DNA from: Flavobacteriales bacterium
GTDB lineage: Bacteria > Bacteroidota > Bacteroidia > Flavobacteriales_F > PHOS-HE28
Assembly (NCBI GenBank): GCA_016788295.1
Contig: JAEUSY010000016.1
Span: 25,800-89,799 of the forward strand
Length of the DNA stretch: 64,000 bases
Direction of reading: 5' to 3'
Shown here: positions 60,433-64,000 of the stretch, in pieces
How positions within the stretch are numbered: the stretch's first letter is position 1
Layout: the number at the start of each line of letters is the position of its first letter
The notes under the pieces: generated by a model
Databases searched by the model: none
What the model was told of the DNA's origin: nothing
The model's input: only the letters and a program-made list of their open reading frames with translations
Translations under genes and position numbers: made by a program

Positions 60433-60636
60433 CTATTTCACCAGGGTGCTCACCACCTGGCTCCAGGGGCCCATGCCCTTGGTGCCGATGCCGGCCACCC
60501 GGAAGTAGGAGACCTTGCCGCTGGGCAGCCCGGTCACCTTTGCGCTGGAGCGGGTGCTCACCGTCACCAGCTCCCAGCCCTTCTCATCGCTGGGGTCACC
60601 GGCAGTCCACTGGGTGGTCGTGTTCCAGAACATCAC
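60433..60636 (-). pseudogene. Fibronectin type III remnant
   Basis: The 67-codon frame encodes a C-terminal fibronectin-III-like segment (WELVTVSTRSSAKVTGLPSGKVSYFRVAGIGTKGMGPWS). It lacks a credible start and upstream domain. The N-terminal phrase VMFWNTTTQW is repeated as VMFWNTWQTN 157 bp further up the same strand, pointing to a broken larger gene. Confidence 0.6.
60619..60636. repeat. 18-bp direct repeat, left copy
   Basis: CGTGTTCCAGAACATCAC, identical to 60776-60793. Both copies encode VMFWNT on the minus strand, so they are the duplicated part of a fibronectin-like gene. Confidence 0.65.
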
Positions 60637-60775
60637 TTGGGGCCCTCGGCACCGTGTAACCCGCTGATCTTCAAGGCTGCCGGAACTCGCCAGGAGTGGA
60701 ACGCAGATGATGTTCCAGCACTAGACGGGTGATGACCGTGGATCTGCGGGCATTTCCTGAGCTATTGGTCTGCCA

Positions 60776-60793
60776 CGTGTTCCAGAACATCAC
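60776..60793. repeat. 18-bp direct repeat, right copy
   Basis: CGTGTTCCAGAACATCAC, identical to 60619-60636, just left of the transposase gene. Confidence 0.65.
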
Positions 60794-60836
60794 CTTGCCG
60801 TGTCATCTTCAGGTCGACAAACACCTCGTGGATTCC

Positions 60837-61496
60837 ATGCCGGCTTACCCCTGTCATTCTTGCCCCGGCCACTGCACCCGCAAGGGCACGCGGAACGGCG
60901 TGCAACTGCTGCGGTGCGGAGCATGCGGGCGCTACCAACGCGCCAGCTACGCGAACAATGCCTGCGCTCCCGGTGCGGACAAGCGCATAGCGCTCTATAC
61001 AAAGGAAGGCTGCGGCATACGGAGCATCGCGCGCATCATGGCGATCTCCCCGACCACGGTCATCGCTCGCACCAGATCCATTGCCGCACGGCTGGGGCCT
61101 GGCTTCGTGGCCAAGGGGCGCAGCTATGAGGTCGATGAGCTCTCGACGTACACGGGCAACAAGAAGAACCGGGTGTGGCTGGCCTACGCGCTGGATCGCA
61201 AGAGCAAGCAGGTGGTCGGCATACGTGTGGGCAAGCGGAGCAAGCGCATGCTGCGCCCATTGATCGAGACCTTGCTACTGGCCGATGCCAAACGCATATG
61301 TACCGATGGTTGCGACGTGTACCGCTCGCTGATACCCGAGGGCATGCACGCCGTGAAGCGCTTCGGCACCAACAGCATCGAGCGGATGAACCTGACCCTG
61401 CGCACGCGGCTGAAGCGCTTGGGGCGACGCACCATCTGCTACACCAAGAGCTTGGCGATGCTCTGGGCATGCGCTGCGATCGCATGCTGGGGCTGA
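60837..61496 (+). mobile_element. IS1-family transposase, single ORF
   Basis: A 219-residue transposase. An N-terminal zinc ribbon (C6, C9, C27, C30; CHSCPGHC ... LLRCGACGRYQ) and helix-turn-helix (GIRSIARIMAISPTTVIART) correspond to InsA; the DDE core has D100 in YEVDELSTYTGNKKN, D157 in CTDGCDVY and E192 in SIERMNLTLRTRLKRLGRR, matching InsB. Here both halves are in one frame with no slippery site. ATG 60837 begins at the zinc ribbon. Terminal inverted repeats are not clear; ATCTTCAG (60805-60812) and its complement (61493-61500) are a weak candidate. Confidence 0.85.
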
Positions 61497-61544
61497 AGAT
61501 CGCCGGATGGCTCAAGACGGCCACAGCGCCCCGAGGCCTCGGGG

Positions 61545-61568
61545 AGCCCGTAAGGCGGCCAAAACACC
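61545..61568 (+). repeat. 24-bp direct repeat, copy 1
   Basis: AGCCCG-TAAGGCGGCCAAAACACC, the same as 62995-63019 except for one missing A. A perfect 16-bp palindrome CCCCGAGGCCTCGGGG (61529-61544) lies immediately before it. Confidence 0.7.
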
Positions 61569-61616
61569 ACCCGATCGGTCAGTACCACCCTGACTTTCCG
61601 GACCGATCACGAAGCC

Positions 61617-61985
61617 ATGGATATCGCAATGAAGAAGCTGGCCCTCGTTCAACGCCTGTTGTTGATCTGGGATGAGGCGGCCTTGCAACGGGTGGCCAAA
61701 GTGATCGAGAAGGAAGCGCCAGAAGTGGAGGAAGAGGACGACCTTACCGATGAGGACATCGCCGAGCTCGACCAGCGCCATTCCCGCAGACTGAGCGGCG
61801 AAAGCAAGGGATACACGGCCGAAGAAACCATCTCATGGTCCTCGCAGGGTGTCCGCGAGCGTAGCACCTTCAGGTCACCTCAGCGAAGAACTCCCAAAGG
61901 GTCTGATAAGCAACGGCCTAAGGCATCTAGCGCTCCTGCTTGCTTTATTCCAAATACGCCTTCACGAACGCCTTTGCGTTCATGA
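61617..61985 (+). pseudogene. Orphan antitoxin-like remnant
   Basis: The first 80 residues (MKKLALVQRLLLIWDEAALQRV ... EEEDDLTDEDIAELDQRHSRRLSGESKGYTAEE) resemble antitoxins of RelE/ParE-type addiction modules, where LDRRH and GYTxEE motifs are common. The remaining 40 residues are low-quality and read into the 3' end of the convergent PIN gene. No toxin follows, so the module appears to have lost its partner. A functional truncated antitoxin cannot be excluded. Confidence 0.5.
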
Positions 61986-62361
61986 TACGGGTGCGCCCGT
62001 GCTTCTCCAGCACAAGCAGGTCCCGGTCGCCGGTAAGCAACACATGGGCCTTTGCGGTCTTGGCAAGGGCCAGAAGGTAGTCGTCGTCGGGGTCGCGGGA
62101 GATCGCTTCGATCTGCAGGCTGTTGCGGATCATGGTCCCATCCTCCTGCAACCGAAGCATTATGGCATCGACCACCTGTTCCGGGAAGTACTTGCGGAAC
62201 TTCGTTCGCCGGGCCACATCCTCGAACTCCCCCAACAATTCCTCGTGTACCACCACCTCAAAGCGCTGGTCCTTGAAAATGCCCAGCATCGCGCCCACCC
62301 TTTTCCCGATGAGCATGCTGACGATGAGGTTGGGGTCAATGACGACCCGTATCCGCTTCAC
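61945..62361 (-). CDS. PIN-family toxin (second pair)
   Basis: A 138-residue PIN-domain protein of the 'putative TA system toxin component, PIN family' type: RVVIDPNLIVSMLIG (D9 in place of the usual DTN), EELLGEFEDVARRTKF and DPDDDYLLALAKTAKAHVLLTGDRDLLVL with the acidic cluster at about 92-115. It lies downstream of the antitoxin with a 26-bp overlap. It differs clearly from the accC-adjacent PIN toxin, so the two are separate acquisitions. Confidence 0.85.
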   Translation of the reverse strand: MKRIRVVIDPNLIVSMLIGKRVGAMLGIFKDQRFEVVVHEELLGEFEDVARRTKFRKYFPEQVVDAIMLRLQEDGTMIRNSLQIEAISRDPDDDYLLALAKTAKAHVLLTGDRDLLVLEKHGRTRIMNAKAFVKAYLE

Positions 62362-62593
62362 TACGCAGGCGTGCTTGGCGTTTGGCCCTCACGTTCTTCA
62401 CCACGCGGTCGATCTCACGCTGTGGGACCTGTCCGGGTTTAATGGCTGCGAAGATCTCATCCCAGTCGGCTTTCACGCCATCCTTCTTCAATGACTCGGC
62501 TAAACGCTGTTTCTCCTGGGCGTCCAGTTGCGACACCAACTCCTCCACCTGCTCGTAGGTGAGGCTGATGCTGGGACCTTTGGTGAAGGACAT
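62336..62593 (-). CDS. Antitoxin of the second PIN pair
   Basis: An 85-residue product (MSFTKGPSISLTYEQVEELVSQLDAQEKQRLAESLKKDG ... REIDRVVKNVRAKRQARLR) with a helical N-terminus and a basic tail. ATG 62593 is preferred because an exact -7 box lies 22 nt upstream and the longer frame has no such character. It overlaps the toxin start by 26 bp. Confidence 0.8.
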   Translation of the reverse strand: MSFTKGPSISLTYEQVEELVSQLDAQEKQRLAESLKKDGVKADWDEIFAAIKPGQVPQREIDRVVKNVRAKRQARLRSEADTGRH

Positions 62594-62615
62594 GGCGAAC
62601 AGTTTTGGTGCAGTC

Positions 62616-62623
62616 CAAAGATA
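62616..62623 (-). promoter_or_regulatory. -7 box of the second PIN toxin-antitoxin operon
   Basis: TATCTTTG on the minus strand is an exact TAnnTTTG match, ending 22 nt before the antitoxin ATG. Confidence 0.5.
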
Positions 62624-62837
62624 CGTTGGAAGGGGAGTGGTGCGCTGATCGTGCCTCGACGTACTGTAAGCTTCGCCTGTTTTCGGGCCGATCATAACTA
62701 GAGGCTCCAACCGGCAGTTGGTCTTGCGGTTCTCTTCGATGCGCTGGGCGCGCGCGGCCTTGAGGTCGGGTGGTGCGGGGGTGAAGCCGGGGTTGAGGTA
62801 GTGCTCCAAGGGAATGGCACCTTTGAGGGAGCCGTGG

Positions 62838-62965
62838 GGTAAGCCCCCCGCCCGGGATGGAAGCGGCGGCTGGCCGAAGGACCGGCCCTGCGGACGCGTG
62901 GAGCGAGGAGGCCGACGTAAGGAGGACCCCGCAGCCCCGCGACCGCAGGCCGGGACGAGGACACC
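62838..62965. other. GC-rich palindrome-bearing junction sequence
   Basis: A GC-rich block beginning CCCCGCCCGGGATGGAAGCG, with short hairpins (GGCC-8 nt-GGCC at 62872-62887) and a GACCGCAGGCCGGGACGAGG end. It resembles repeated element tails found after rhs-type genes in Bacteroidota, from memory only. It precedes the second palindrome and direct repeat. Confidence 0.3.
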
Positions 62966-64000
62966 ACAGCGGACCTGCCTACCGGCAGGCAGGCAGCCCG
63001 ATAAGGCGGCCAAAACACCGCAACCTTTCTGACGAAGGTGGCCTCTACAGCCAACGTTTTTGGTACGATGCCCTGGGCCGCTTGGTCCTCAGCCAGAACA
63101 GCAAGCAGTTCAACATGGGCACCCAGCGCTTCAGCTACAGCCTCTACGATGAGCTGGGCCGCGTGTACGAGGCCGGCGAGCTGGAGGATGATGGCAACGC
63201 CCCCGACCGTTTCCAGGACCTGCCGGCCACCAACGTGAACGGCGCACTGCTGCCCAACGTGCTGGACCCCGATGTGCTGAAGGCCTGGGTGCTCGGGCGC
63301 CCGCGCTTTGAGGTGACGCGCACCTACTACGACGACATCTTCCCGAGCCTGAGCATACCCGGCTTTGCACAGGAGAACCTGCGCCTGCGTGTGGCCAGCA
63401 CCGTGTATTACGATGCCTGGGAAGAAGGGACCACACCCGAGGCCGACTACGCGCACGCCACCCACTACAGCTACGACATCCACGGCAACGTGAAGACGCT
63501 GGTGCAGGACCACCCGCAGTTGGGCCGCGACGCCTGCCCACCAGCCCCCGCGCCCTGTACCGGCTACATCAGCCAGCGTTACAAGCGCATGGACTACACC
63601 TACGACCTCATCAGTGGGAACGTGCGCCAAGTGGATTACCAAAAAGACCAGCCCGATGCGCTGCACCACCGCTACACGTATGATGCCGACAACCGCATCA
63701 CCGAAGTGGAGACCAGCGCCGATGCCCAGAACTGGCACCACGATGCGCGTTACTTCTATTACCCGCATGGCCCGCTGCAACGCGTGGAACTCGGCGAGCA
63801 CCTGGTGCAAGGCACCGACTATGCCTACACGCTGCAAGGCTGGCTGAAAGGCATCAACGGCGACCGCCTGAACCCCACCACCGACATGGGCCGCGATGGC
63901 GATGCCACCGTGGTGGGCAACCCCAATTTGCTCACCGGCCGCGATGCCTATGCCCTGAGCCTGGGCTACTACGGCGACAACGACTACAAGGCCATTACGC
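62857..64000 (+). CDS. RHS-repeat protein (3' partial, disrupted start)
   Basis: The frame is open to the right edge. From about 63019 the translation is RHS-like: YSQRFWYDALGRLVLSQNSKQF, LYDELGRVYEAGELE, THYSYDIHGNVKTLVQDHPQ, YTYDLISGNVRQVDYQKDQ, RYTYDADNRITEVETS, spaced about 20-25 residues as in YD-repeat shells. Residues encoded before 63019 (from ATG 62857) are low-complexity and cover the GC-rich block and repeats, so the real gene probably began elsewhere and was cut by recombination. A C-terminal toxin tip would lie beyond the window. Confidence 0.6.
   Translation, partial: MEAAAGRRTGPADAWSEEADVRRTPQPRDRRPGRGHHSGPAYRQAGSPIRRPKHRNLSDEGGLYSQRFWYDALGRLVLSQNSKQFNMGTQRFSYSLYDELGRVYEAGELEDDGNAPDRFQDLPATNVNGALLPNVLDPDVLKAWVLGRPRFEVTRTYYDDIFPSLSIPGFAQENLRLRVASTVYYDAWEEGTTPEADYAHATHYSYDIHGNVKTLVQDHPQLGRDACPPAPAPCTGYISQRYKRMDYTYDLISGNVRQVDYQKDQPDALHHRYTYDADNRITEVETSADAQNWHHDARYFYYPHGPLQRVELGEHLVQGTDYAYTLQGWLKGINGDRLNPTTDMGRDGDATVVGNPNLLTGRDAYALSLGYYGDNDYKAIT
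62974..62993. repeat. Palindromic REP-like element, copy 2
   Basis: CCTGCCTACCGGCAGGCAGG: arms CCTGCC and GGCAGG around TACC. It matches 60181-60199 with two differences and sits directly before the second direct repeat. Confidence 0.6.
62995..63019 (+). repeat. Direct repeat, copy 2
   Basis: AGCCCGATAAGGCGGCCAAA followed by ACACC, matching 61545-61568 with one inserted A. It joins the REP-like palindrome to the RHS gene. Confidence 0.7.

Noticed and set aside
60837..61496. A frameshifted InsA-InsB pair as in classical IS1
   Set aside because: The zinc ribbon and DDE domain are in one uninterrupted frame.
62594..63013. Long N-terminal extension of the second antitoxin
   Set aside because: It is low-complexity, crosses the palindromes and repeat, and a perfect -7 box sits right before the shorter start.
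1..64000. CRISPR arrays, tRNA and rRNA genes
   Set aside because: No regularly spaced identical repeats, no T-loop/CCA pattern and no conserved rRNA segments were recognised by reading both strands.

Overview
The window reads as a chromosomal segment of a GC-rich member of the Bacteroidota, most likely Flavobacteriales. Supporting signs are a GWxTD protein, several secreted proteins with type IX secretion (T9SS) C-terminal sorting domains, SiaC/DUF1987, DUF4294 and DUF6787-like families, MORN/YwqK repeats, and Bacteroidota-type -7 boxes (TAnnTTTG) in place of Shine-Dalgarno sites. The lineage is inferred from gene content, not from a marker-gene tree. I recognised no rRNA, tRNA or CRISPR array.

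Layout. 1-3.9 kb: a GWxTD-protein / glycosyltransferase / aroQ / xerD block. 3.9-18.2 kb: secreted proteins (PQQ-type dehydrogenase, M1 peptidase, GloVer-repeat, collagen-like, beta-helix and delta-60 proteins) mixed with small housekeeping genes (Gre factor, S4 protein, CPBP protease, hydrolase). 18.4-29.0 kb: a large lipoprotein, an orphan LytTR regulator, and a tight run of a 1105-residue TPR/MORN protein with two DUF3857/transglutaminase-like proteins. 29.0-31.0 kb: overlapping mnmH-selD for tRNA selenouridine. 31.2-35.8 kb: AT-hook protein, universal stress protein, a second PQQ-type dehydrogenase, a Fur-family regulator divergent from a lipoprotein-merC pair with two matching operators, and a PAP2 phosphatase. 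36-47.7 kb: thpR, radical SAM, PD40 lipoprotein, orphan vsr, siaC, phoH, a T9SS protein and hbd. 47.7-51.6 kb: a cell-surface glycan cluster. 51.6-58.8 kb: DUF4294, accC, a PIN toxin-antitoxin pair, hydrolase, SRPBCC/GyrI-like, LPP20-like lipoprotein and zinc peptidase. 59-64 kb: a T9SS protein, then a scrambled accessory region with a fibronectin III remnant, a one-ORF IS1-family transposase, an antitoxin remnant, a second PIN pair, palindromic repeats and an RHS-repeat gene cut by the window end.

Most interesting points: a four-fold exact 40-residue repeat behind a collagen-like stalk; paired palindromes at the Fur-family locus; a -7 box placed 4-5 nt before several start codons, suggesting leaderless mRNAs; a 15-bp palindromic motif shared by two intergenic regions; and direct repeats bracketing a 1.4-kb toxin-antitoxin segment beside the RHS gene. 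I found no clear new multi-gene defence system.
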